NCBI GenBank assembly: GCA_016937075.1 | Contig: JAFGWQ010000143.1 | Coordinates: forward strand, 1 to 7,559 | Direction: 5' to 3' | Length of the DNA: 7,559 bases | From: Campylobacterales bacterium | GTDB taxonomy: Bacteria; Campylobacterota; Campylobacteria; Campylobacterales; Sulfurovaceae | Shown here: positions 1 through 5,159 of the stretch, piece after piece | Layout of the letters: each line of letters opens with the position of its first letter | How positions within the stretch are numbered: the first letter of the stretch is position 1 | The notes under the pieces: generated by a model | Told to the model about the DNA's origin: nothing | What the model saw: only the letters and a program-made list of their open reading frames with translations | Database searches by the model: none | Program-made: the position numbers and the translations under genes

Positions 1-92
1 AGATCAATTATGAGTCTTTGGGAAATTTCTCTTTCGTGTTTTAATATTCCAATAATTACGTCAATTTCCAGCTCTTTGATATGAATTGTCAT
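1..92 (-). CDS. folB: Dihydroneopterin aldolase FolB, N-terminal fragment (cut by window edge)
   Basis: Reading the minus strand from an ATG at 92-90 gives 30 codons of open frame to the window edge. The peptide begins MTIHIKELEIDVIIGILKHE and continues with RE-I-S-Q, matching the usual FolB start (I-x-I-x-x-L-E/x-x-x-x-I-G-V/I-L-x-x-E-R-E-x-x-Q). FolB is a cytosolic enzyme of tetrahydrofolate synthesis that cleaves 7,8-dihydroneopterin to 6-hydroxymethyl-dihydropterin and glycolaldehyde. The catalytic residues further along are outside the window. The ATG shares its A with the TGA stop of plsY (TGATG at 94-90), and an AAGGA at 108-104 inside the plsY 3' end lies about 11 bases upstream, so translation is probably coupled to plsY. 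The identification rests on only 30 residues, but the pattern is distinctive. Confidence 0.8.
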   Translation of the reverse strand, partial: MTIHIKELEIDVIIGILKHEREISQRLIID

Positions 93-703
93 CAGATGAC
101 TTTTCCTTCTTCTTTTTTTATGATCCTCATTATATTCGGTATATGCTTGTAAAAAATTATCCAAGCGATGATCCAAAGCGGTGCATGAGGAATTTGCGGG
201 GTTATAATATAACTGGCAATTATAAGTGCTGCTAATGCTATTAGAGATGATAATGATGAAATTTTAAGAAGTTTTGCACTAATGAACCAAATCGCAATAG
301 CAATTAAAGTAGGTATTGGAATCAAAACAGCCAACACACCAAGTGCAGTTGCTACACCTTTGCCGCCTTCAAAGCCCAAAAATGGCGAAAAGCAATGCCC
401 GACAACACTTAGTAATGCTATTGTCCATAATACTTCCTGACCGACACCGGACAATATCGCAATTAGCAATACAATAGCACCTTTTAGTGCGTCTAGAGCC
501 AACGTAGCAGCTCCTAATTTTTTTGCCAAAGAGGGGTTGGTCTCTTTTACTACTCTTAGTACATTTGTAGCTCCTATGTTGCCGCTGCCTGCTTTTTTGA
601 TATCCACTCCGGCAAATTGTTTGGCTAATATATATCCAAAAGGAATCCCGCTAATAAGATAAGCCAATATATAAAATAGTAAATTTTGATTCATAAAGTC
701 CAT
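92..703 (-). CDS. plsY: Glycerol-3-phosphate acyltransferase PlsY
   Basis: PlsY is an integral inner-membrane enzyme that transfers the acyl group of acyl-phosphate (made by PlsX) to glycerol-3-phosphate, giving lysophosphatidic acid, the first step of phospholipid synthesis. The 203-residue length is normal. All three family motifs are visible: GSGNIGATNVLR (residues 39-50), GHCFSPFLGFEGGKGVAT (102-119, the phosphate-binding Gly-Gly-Lys-Gly loop), and HIPNIMRI (187-194). Several hydrophobic segments (about 7-26, 66-86, 92-108, 121-141, 152-168, 176-188) fit the multi-pass topology. A somewhat longer Lys-containing loop (51-63) separates motif 1 from the A-L-D-A-L-K-G segment. The first ATG is preferred because GGAG (712-709) lies 5 bases upstream; Met4 is a possible alternative. 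It is the first gene of a leftward unit with folB. Confidence 0.97.
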   Translation of the reverse strand: MDFMNQNLLFYILAYLISGIPFGYILAKQFAGVDIKKAGSGNIGATNVLRVVKETNPSLAKKLGAATLALDALKGAIVLLIAILSGVGQEVLWTIALLSVVGHCFSPFLGFEGGKGVATALGVLAVLIPIPTLIAIAIWFISAKLLKISSLSSLIALAALIIASYIITPQIPHAPLWIIAWIIFYKHIPNIMRIIKKEEGKVI

Positions 704-730
704 GATCGCTCCAGATGTAATGTTAATGCA

Positions 731-736
731 ATTTTA
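731..736 (-). promoter_or_regulatory. Candidate -10 box for the plsY-folB unit
   Basis: On the minus strand TAAAAT (736 down to 731), preceded by an AT-rich stretch, fits a sigma-70 -10 element. In Campylobacterota this box is the main conserved promoter element and the -35 region is usually replaced by a T-rich tract. Transcription would start near 724, leaving about 20 bases that include the GGAG of plsY. This is inference from position and sequence only. Confidence 0.4.
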
Positions 737-748
737 TCCGATTTTAGA

Positions 749-754
749 TAAAAT
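749..754 (+). promoter_or_regulatory. Candidate -10 box for nadA-nadC
   Basis: TAAAAT, preceded by a T-rich stretch (TTTT at 742-745), lies 50 bases before the nadA start codon. Transcription would begin near 761, giving a leader of roughly 44 bases. No -35 hexamer is recognisable, which is common for the main sigma factor in Campylobacterota. I saw no riboswitch-like fold in the leader. Confidence 0.4.
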
Positions 755-804
755 AGCTCCAATTTTAACCAATCGGTATCCAAAAAAGATAACAAAGGGC
801 AAAT

Positions 805-1794
805 ATGGATTATAAAAAAGAGATAGAAAGACTTAAAGCTGCATTGCCGGTTACTATAGTGTCACACTATTATCAAAGAGATGAAGTTTTCGAGATAGCG
901 GATATCGTCGGTGATTCATTGGAGCTTGCTAGAAAATGCCAAAATGATCCAAATGAGTGGATAATATTTTGCGGTGTAGGTTTTATGGGTCAAAGTGTCA
1001 AAGTTATATCTCCTGAAAAAAGAGTGTTGATGCCGCGCATTGCATGCTGCGCCATGGCAAAGATGATTGATGATACCTATTTTGATCAGAGCGTAGCTTA
1101 TATGACAGAGCGAGGAATCGCAAAAGAAAATATTTTGCCGATAACTTATATAAACTCAGATGCAAGTGTAAAAGCTAAAGTCGGAGAGATGGGCGGAATG
1201 GTGTGCACGAGTGCAAATGCCTATAAGATTATTCAAAAAGGCTTAGAGAGCGGCAAAAAGATACTCTTTGTTCCCGACCGTTGTTTGGGGCAGAATTTTG
1301 CTATTCAAATGGGACTAAAATCATGTGTGATCGGCGTAGGAGAATGTGACCCGAAAGAAGCTGATGTCATCTGTTTTAATGGTTTTTGTTCAGTCCACCA
1401 ACTCTTTACACCGGCAGATGTTGAGTTTTATCGCCGTAAATATCCTGATATTAAAATAGCAGTTCACCCCGAGTGCGATCCGAAAGTAACGGCATTAGCT
1501 GATTTTGTAGGTTCAACTTCTCAACTTATCAAATATGTGAATGAACTTGACATTGACCAAAAAGTCGCAGTAGGTACTGAGTATAATCTGGTCAATCGGA
1601 TGAGAAAAGCCAATACTTATGTTTTATCTTCTACTAAGCCGGAATGTCCTACAATGAATGAAACAACACTAGAAGATTTATATCGTACGCTTAAATCAAT
1701 AGAAGATGGCGATCCGATCAATGAAATCTTTGTAGATGAGCATACGAGCAAATATGCCAAACTAGCACTGACAAGAATGCTTGAAGTGCAATAA
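805..1794 (+). CDS. nadA: Quinolinate synthase NadA ([4Fe-4S] enzyme)
   Basis: NadA condenses iminoaspartate with dihydroxyacetone phosphate to quinolinate, the second step of de novo NAD synthesis; it is cytosolic and carries an oxygen-sensitive [4Fe-4S] cluster. The 329-residue protein shows the family's triplicated fold and three cluster cysteines: Cys82 in I-A-C-C-A-M-A (80-85), Cys195 in G-F-C-S-V-H (193-198), and Cys281 in P-E-C-P-T-M (279-284). Substrate-site signatures are also present: S-H-Y-Y-Q (20-24), G-D-S-L-E (36-40), Y-I-N-S (115-118), T-S-A-N-A (135-139), H-P-E-C (221-224), G-S-T-S (236-239) and V-G-T-E (256-259). Cys81 occupies the place where many NadA proteins have Gly before the first ligand. 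The ATG is backed by AAGGG at 795-799, 5 bases upstream. nadC follows after 12 bases, so the two form an operon; nadB is not in the window. Confidence 0.97.
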   Translation: MDYKKEIERLKAALPVTIVSHYYQRDEVFEIADIVGDSLELARKCQNDPNEWIIFCGVGFMGQSVKVISPEKRVLMPRIACCAMAKMIDDTYFDQSVAYMTERGIAKENILPITYINSDASVKAKVGEMGGMVCTSANAYKIIQKGLESGKKILFVPDRCLGQNFAIQMGLKSCVIGVGECDPKEADVICFNGFCSVHQLFTPADVEFYRRKYPDIKIAVHPECDPKVTALADFVGSTSQLIKYVNELDIDQKVAVGTEYNLVNRMRKANTYVLSSTKPECPTMNETTLEDLYRTLKSIEDGDPINEIFVDEHTSKYAKLALTRMLEVQ

Positions 1795-1806
1795 AGGGGT
1801 TATGTA

Positions 1807-2628
1807 ATGCATAAAGAGTCTTTTATTAGATCAATAGTAGCTGAGGATATCGGCAGAGGAGATCTGTTTTCTTTTTTTGGAGAAACCAAGAATGTTACTG
1901 CTTATATACTTTCAAAAGGTAATGGTGTATTTGCAGGACGAGAATATATAGAAGTTTTTGCAGAGTTGTATCATGTAGATATCAAGTGGAATATAGATGA
2001 TGGTGAAGAGTTCACAAACGGTAAAAAGCTTTTATTTGTCAAAGGAGACAATAAAACAATTTTAGCTTTAGAGAGATCTATCCTTAATATTGCATTGCAC
2101 GCAAGTTCTATTGCTACTTTGACATCAAAATATGTCAAGGCATTAGAGGGGAGCGGCGTAAAACTTTTAGATACTCGCAAAACCCGTCCTATGTTAAGGA
2201 TATTTGAAAAATATGCCGTGCGTTGCGGAGGAGGCATAAATCATCGCATGGGACTTGATGATGCACTTATGCTTAAAGATACGCATCTAGCAACAATAGA
2301 TGATCTGCCAAATTACATCAAGCAAGCCCGCAAAAACATACCTTTTACAACCGCTATTGAGATAGAATGTGAGAGTATAGAGATGGCCCAAAAAGCCATG
2401 GAGCTCGGAGCTGACATAGTTATGTGCGATAATATGAATATAGAGCAAATGAAAAAAGTGGCTGACTTTAGGAATGATAAATATCCTCATGTGCTGCTTG
2501 AAGCTAGCGGTAATATTACGCTTGATACTATCAAAGAGGTAGCATCAAGCGGCGTGGATGCCATCTCGACCGGGAGCATCGTTCATCAAGCTAATTGGAT
2601 CGATCTTTCTATGAAGATAGATAGCTAA
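1807..2628 (+). CDS. nadC: Nicotinate-nucleotide diphosphorylase (carboxylating) NadC
   Basis: NadC (quinolinate phosphoribosyltransferase) converts quinolinate and PRPP to nicotinate mononucleotide, CO2 and pyrophosphate, directly after NadA in the pathway. The 273-residue length is typical. Motifs in order: E-D-I-G-R-G-D (13-19), E-R-S-I-L-N (89-94), the PRPP/quinolinate site L-D-T-R-K-T-R-P-M-L-R (121-131), E-K-Y-A-V-R-C-G-G-G-I-N-H-R (134-147), L-K-D-T-H (156-160), E-I-E-C-E (185-189), C-D-N-M (207-210), E-A-S-G-N-I (232-237) and D-A-I-S-T-G (251-256). Mild departures from the usual consensus are S-S-I-A-T at 100-104 (commonly S-G-I-A-T) and K-D-T-H (commonly K-D-N-H). The start follows AAGGGG (1794-1799), which overlaps the nadA stop, by 7 bases. 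The second gene of the nadA-nadC operon. Confidence 0.97.
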   Translation: MHKESFIRSIVAEDIGRGDLFSFFGETKNVTAYILSKGNGVFAGREYIEVFAELYHVDIKWNIDDGEEFTNGKKLLFVKGDNKTILALERSILNIALHASSIATLTSKYVKALEGSGVKLLDTRKTRPMLRIFEKYAVRCGGGINHRMGLDDALMLKDTHLATIDDLPNYIKQARKNIPFTTAIEIECESIEMAQKAMELGADIVMCDNMNIEQMKKVADFRNDKYPHVLLEASGNITLDTIKEVASSGVDAISTGSIVHQANWIDLSMKIDS

Positions 2629-2640
2629 TAAAAAATATAG

Positions 2641-2646
2641 TATAAT
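2641..2646 (+). promoter_or_regulatory. Candidate -10 box (TATAAT) for lpxC
   Basis: A perfect TATAAT lies 13 bases after the nadC stop and 28 bases before the lpxC ATG. The predicted start of transcription is near 2653, leaving a leader of about 22 bases that contains the AAAGGG ribosome site (2665-2670). No clear -35 is seen. It would let lpxC and the genes after it be expressed independently of nadA-nadC, although read-through is also likely because no good terminator separates them. Confidence 0.5.
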
Positions 2647-2674
2647 AGAATTATTATTTTACAGAAAGGGCAAA

Positions 2675-3565
2675 ATGCAACAAAGAACCATTAAAAAACC
2701 TGTCGAAGCAGTCGGTATCGGGTTGCATAAAGGTGAGCCTATAAGATTGAGATTGGAACCCATGGGCCCCAATAGCGGTATAGTATTTTATCGTGAAGAT
2801 ATAGCCCTTACTATTCCGTTAAAGCCATCAAGTGTTATTGATACCCAAATGGCTACGGTAATTGGCAATGAAAAAGGTTTTATATCCACCATAGAACATT
2901 TTCTTTCGGCTGTGTATGCTTATGGCATTGATAATCTTAGAGTTGTTGTTGACGGCAATGAAATGCCTATCATGGATGGTTCTGCTATTTCGTTTTGTCT
3001 TTTGCTTGACGAGGCAGGTATTCAGACACTTGATGCTCCTAAAAATATTATGAGAATTTTAAAACCGGTAGAAGTCAGAGACGGTGATAAATTTGTCCGC
3101 TTTATACCGAGTGATAAAGCTACATTTGATTTTAAAATATATTTTGATCATCCGGCTATCACCGAACAATCATACTCTTTTACTCTCGGTACTAAAAATT
3201 TTATTGACCAGATAGCAAGAGCTAGAACTTTTGGGTTTGCCAAAGATATACAATATCTTCAAAGTAAAAATCTAGCCCTTGGCGCAACTTTGCAAAATGC
3301 AATAGGATTGGACGAGCATAAGATTCTCAATCCAGAGGGATTGCGTTTTGATAATGAATTCGTAAGACATAAAATATTGGATGCTATGGGTGATATGATG
3401 GTCGGAGGATGTGCTATATTGGGGGCTTATGAGTCTTTTGCAGGAAGCCATAAGCTCAATTCTCAGCTTATTGCAAAACTCAAAGAAGAGAGCACTAATT
3501 ATGAAATCGTGGCCGTAGATGCCGTACAAAGTAGGGAATTTGAAAAAAGTTTTGCGACAGCATGA
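2675..3565 (+). CDS. lpxC: UDP-3-O-acyl-N-acetylglucosamine deacetylase LpxC
   Basis: LpxC is the zinc hydrolase that removes acetate from UDP-3-O-acyl-GlcNAc, the committed step of lipid A synthesis in Gram-negative bacteria, acting in the cytosol near the inner membrane. The 296-residue length is normal. The zinc ligands are His75 in T-I-E-H-F (72-76) and His232 and Asp236 in V-R-H-K-I-L-D-A-M-G-D (230-240). Glu74 is the expected catalytic base and His259 in G-S-H-K-L-N (257-262) the other catalytic residue. The N-terminal signature G-I-G-L-H (14-18) and the A-R-T-F-G-F segment (183-188) are also typical. The ATG follows AAAGGG (2665-2670) by 4 bases. The TGA stop (3563-3565) sits one base before the GTG proposed as the start of the next gene, pointing to translational coupling. 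Confidence 0.98.
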   Translation: MQQRTIKKPVEAVGIGLHKGEPIRLRLEPMGPNSGIVFYREDIALTIPLKPSSVIDTQMATVIGNEKGFISTIEHFLSAVYAYGIDNLRVVVDGNEMPIMDGSAISFCLLLDEAGIQTLDAPKNIMRILKPVEVRDGDKFVRFIPSDKATFDFKIYFDHPAITEQSYSFTLGTKNFIDQIARARTFGFAKDIQYLQSKNLALGATLQNAIGLDEHKILNPEGLRFDNEFVRHKILDAMGDMMVGGCAILGAYESFAGSHKLNSQLIAKLKEESTNYEIVAVDAVQSREFEKSFATA

Positions 3566-3566
3566 T

Positions 3567-4007
3567 GTGCTAATAATATCCATATCTTCCCCTTTTTTGA
3601 TAGGACTTTATTTTGATAAACAATTAGTACAGGAGTGGAGTTCTGATGAAAAGATTTCAGATGCTCTCTTGCCGCTGCTTACGCCAATTTTGGATACATA
3701 TGGTATAAATTCGATAATTTATACCAGCGGGCCGGGAAGCCATATGGCCACAAAACTTACATTTATAACATTAAAGACCATAGAAATTGCCAAAGGAATT
3801 CCTTGCGTCGGATGTAGCGGTTTTGATTGCAACGACAATAGACCGATTAAAGCAATGGGAAATCTATACTTTGTCAAAGAAAAAGAGACTATAATAACAA
3901 AAAAATTTGACCAGGCGCTAGATATGTCTTTTGCATTGCCAAAAAATCTTCAAGATATAAAACTTGATTTTGATGCTATGCCATTACATATTTTGCCGGC
4001 AGTCTAA
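3567..4007 (+). CDS. Short, divergent TsaB-like protein (probable t6A synthesis partner)
   Basis: From a GTG at 3567 the protein has 146 residues. Its start, (M)LIISISSPFLIGLYFDK, resembles the beta-strand opening of TsaB/YeaZ (I-L-A-I-D-T-S), and G-P-G-S (residues 55-58) followed by a helix and A-K-G-I-P-C-V-G (75-82) matches the family's G-P-G-S-F-T-G-x-R ... K-G-x-x-x-x-x-x-I-P-x-x-G region. TsaB is the non-catalytic partner of TsaD in making N6-threonylcarbamoyl-adenosine on tRNA. Typical TsaB proteins have about 220-230 residues, so the C-terminal half is mostly missing, and F-T-G-L-R after G-P-G-S is replaced by H-M-A-T-K. The frame extends up to an ATG at 3519, overlapping lpxC by 47 bases, but no ribosome site precedes it and the family-like sequence begins at the GTG; TTG codons at 3540 and 3552 are other options. 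The position between lpxC and thrB is one I recall as conserved in Campylobacterota. Function is inferred. Confidence 0.72.
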   Translation: MLIISISSPFLIGLYFDKQLVQEWSSDEKISDALLPLLTPILDTYGINSIIYTSGPGSHMATKLTFITLKTIEIAKGIPCVGCSGFDCNDNRPIKAMGNLYFVKEKETIITKKFDQALDMSFALPKNLQDIKLDFDAMPLHILPAV

Positions 4008-4020
4008 AGGGTAGAAATTG
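4006..4020 (+). promoter_or_regulatory. Ribosome binding site fixing the TTG start of thrB
   Basis: AAAGGG (4006-4011), overlapping the stop of the preceding gene, is followed by 6 bases and TTG at 4018-4020. An in-frame TAG at 4012-4014 closes the frame upstream, so no earlier start is possible. The family motif V-P-A-T-S-A-N begins only four codons later, which leaves TTG as the start. Confidence 0.85.
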
Positions 4021-4899
4021 TTTGTAAGTGTTCCTGCAACTAGTGCTAATCTAGGTCCCGGGTTTGATGCATTGGGTTTGGCTATAGATTTACGCAATGA
4101 GGTTATTATTAAGCCGTCATCGTTTCTTAGTCTTGCTACCCATGGAGAAGGGGCCGAAAATGTAAAGATTCGAAAAAACCTTCTTTTTTTAGATATATTT
4201 TCTACACACTACAAAAGATTAACAGGTAAAGAAGATGTATTTCGTTTTGAATTTTTGAATCGTATTCCGATCTCAAGAGGGCTTGGGAGTTCATCAGCTG
4301 TTATCGTAGCCGCATTGGCATGTGCATATACAGCGGCCGGCGTATCGTACACAAAAAGAGAATTGTTGAACTTGGCCCTTACTTATGAAAAACATCCTGA
4401 TAATATAACACCCGCAGTAATGGGTGGCTTTAATGTAGCATGCGTAGAGGACGGTCGAGTGTATAGCAAAAAAAGACGTTTGCCAGATTATTTAAAAGCC
4501 GTGCTGGTTGTTCCAAACAAAACCATTTCTACTGCCAAATCACGTACGACTCTTCCTAGAGTTTATACAAAAGATGAAACAGTTTACTCATTATCTAGGT
4601 CGGCATATATGACGGCATTATTTATGAGCGAATCATGGGATTTGCTGCGAATAGCATCAAAAGATAAGCTTCATCAAACTAGACGAATGAAAATGATGCC
4701 TGAGCTTTTTGAAGTTCAAAAAATTGCTCTAAAAGAAGGTGCCTTGATGAGTACTCTTTCAGGCAGCGGATCTACATTTTTTAATCTATGTTATGACAAG
4801 GATAGTAAAAAAATTGCAAAAGCTTTGCAAAATAGCTTTCCGGAATTTAGAATATTTGTCTGCGGCCTTGATAATTACGGCGTTATAGCAAAGAGTTAA
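4018..4899 (+). CDS. thrB: Homoserine kinase ThrB (GHMP family), TTG start
   Basis: ThrB phosphorylates homoserine with ATP to O-phosphohomoserine, the penultimate step of threonine synthesis, in the cytosol. The 293 residues carry the three GHMP-kinase motifs: V-P-A-T-S-A-N-L-G-P-G-F-D (5-17), the ATP-binding loop P-I-S-R-G-L-G-S-S-S-A (84-94), and the C-terminal L-S-G-S-G-S-T (247-253). The E-K-H-P-D-N-I-T-P segment (124-132) with M-G-G (135-137) and D-K-L-H-Q-T-R-R (216-223) are typical of homoserine kinase rather than other GHMP enzymes. Translation starts at TTG; an in-frame stop just upstream and a well-placed AAAGGG support this. It follows the TsaB-like gene by 10 bases. Threonine synthase and homoserine dehydrogenase genes are not in the window. 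Confidence 0.96.
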   Translation: MFVSVPATSANLGPGFDALGLAIDLRNEVIIKPSSFLSLATHGEGAENVKIRKNLLFLDIFSTHYKRLTGKEDVFRFEFLNRIPISRGLGSSSAVIVAALACAYTAAGVSYTKRELLNLALTYEKHPDNITPAVMGGFNVACVEDGRVYSKKRRLPDYLKAVLVVPNKTISTAKSRTTLPRVYTKDETVYSLSRSAYMTALFMSESWDLLRIASKDKLHQTRRMKMMPELFEVQKIALKEGALMSTLSGSGSTFFNLCYDKDSKKIAKALQNSFPEFRIFVCGLDNYGVIAKS

Positions 4900-4909
4900 A
4901 CTCTTTTTT
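4890..4909 (+). terminator. Weak hairpin with T-tract over the thrB stop
   Basis: AAAGAGT (4890-4896) and ACTCTTT (4900-4906) form a perfect 7-bp stem around a TAA loop that is the thrB stop codon, and a run of six T (4904-4909) follows. Only two stem pairs are G-C, so it would be a weak intrinsic terminator at best and probably leaky. It lies directly upstream of a TATAAT box, so it may separate thrB transcription from that of ylxR-infB. Confidence 0.35.
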
Positions 4910-4911
4910 GG

Positions 4912-4917
4912 TATAAT
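4912..4917 (+). promoter_or_regulatory. Candidate -10 box (TATAAT) for ylxR-infB
   Basis: A perfect TATAAT preceded by a T-rich tract (4904-4909), as is usual for the main sigma factor in Campylobacterota, lies only 5 bases before the ylxR ATG at 4923. Transcription would therefore start at or beside the A of the ATG, and the ylxR message would be leaderless. No -35 hexamer is evident. Confidence 0.45.
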
Positions 4918-4922
4918 ACGCG

Positions 4923-5159
4923 ATGTTAAAAAGAGAACCTATAAGAATGTGTATCACTTGCAGACAAAGAGCTTTTCAGCATACTCTCATAAGATTACAG
5001 CATAAAGAGACTAGTATTGTTTCATACGATGGCAGTGGCAGAAGCTTTTATCTTTGCAATAAATGTGTGCAAGATCAGAAAAAGAAAAAAGGGTTGGCAA
5101 AGCGTTTCAAAATTGAAGAAGCTTATGTTGACAAGTTATTAAAGGAGATTGATGGATAA
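4923..5159 (+). CDS. ylxR: YlxR family (DUF448) RNA-associated protein
   Basis: This 78-residue protein starts with K-R-E-P-I-R-M-C-I-T-C-R (3-14), the characteristic YlxR opening (P-x-R-x-C-x-x-C-R), and continues with L-I-R-L (22-25), a G-R-S-F-Y-L-C-N-K-C segment (39-48, usually G-R-G-A-Y-x-C) and a basic Lys-rich tail (K-K-K-K-G-L-A-K-R-F, 53-62). Four cysteines in two C-x-x-C pairs (10/13 and 45/48) could bind a metal. YlxR is a small basic protein commonly encoded next to nusA/infB; in Bacillus subtilis it has been reported as a modulator of RNase P. Its role here is inferred from family and from the adjacency to infB. Met9 is a possible start but would remove conserved residues. No Shine-Dalgarno sequence precedes the ATG. 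The last 8 bases overlap infB. Confidence 0.9.
   Translation: MLKREPIRMCITCRQRAFQHTLIRLQHKETSIVSYDGSGRSFYLCNKCVQDQKKKKGLAKRFKIEEAYVDKLLKEIDG
5141..5154 (+). promoter_or_regulatory. Ribosome binding site fixing the infB start
   Basis: AAAGGAG (5141-5147), inside the last codons of ylxR, lies 4 bases before the ATG at 5152. It is the strongest Shine-Dalgarno in the window and sets the infB start within ylxR, so ribosomes ending ylxR can reinitiate directly on infB. Confidence 0.85.

Larger units (their letters stand above)
731..754. repeat. Perfect 8-bp inverted repeat enclosing both divergent -10 boxes
   Basis: ATTTTATC (731-738) and GATAAAAT (747-754) are exact reverse complements separated by 8 bases. 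The arms contain the candidate -10 boxes of plsY (minus) and nadA (plus), so the symmetry could simply reflect two back-to-back promoters with the same box. It could also be a binding site for a dimeric regulator. The sequence alone does not decide. Confidence 0.5.

Noticed and set aside
704..804. Riboswitch or small RNA in the plsY-nadA gap
   Set aside because: Beyond the -10 palindrome and the ribosome sites there is no extended stem structure or known aptamer signature, and the gap is only 101 bases.
1971..2490. Two minus-strand open frames inside nadC
   Set aside because: They are antisense to an intact, motif-complete nadC and resemble no known family.
2642..2657. Inverted repeat ATAATA-GAAT-TATTAT between nadC and lpxC as a terminator
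   Set aside because: The 6-bp stem is entirely A-T and overlaps the TATAAT box, so it is too weak to be an intrinsic terminator and is expected by chance in AT-rich promoter DNA.
3272..3583. Minus-strand open frame across the lpxC end
   Set aside because: It is antisense to the zinc-ligand region of lpxC and the start of the TsaB-like gene; no independent support.
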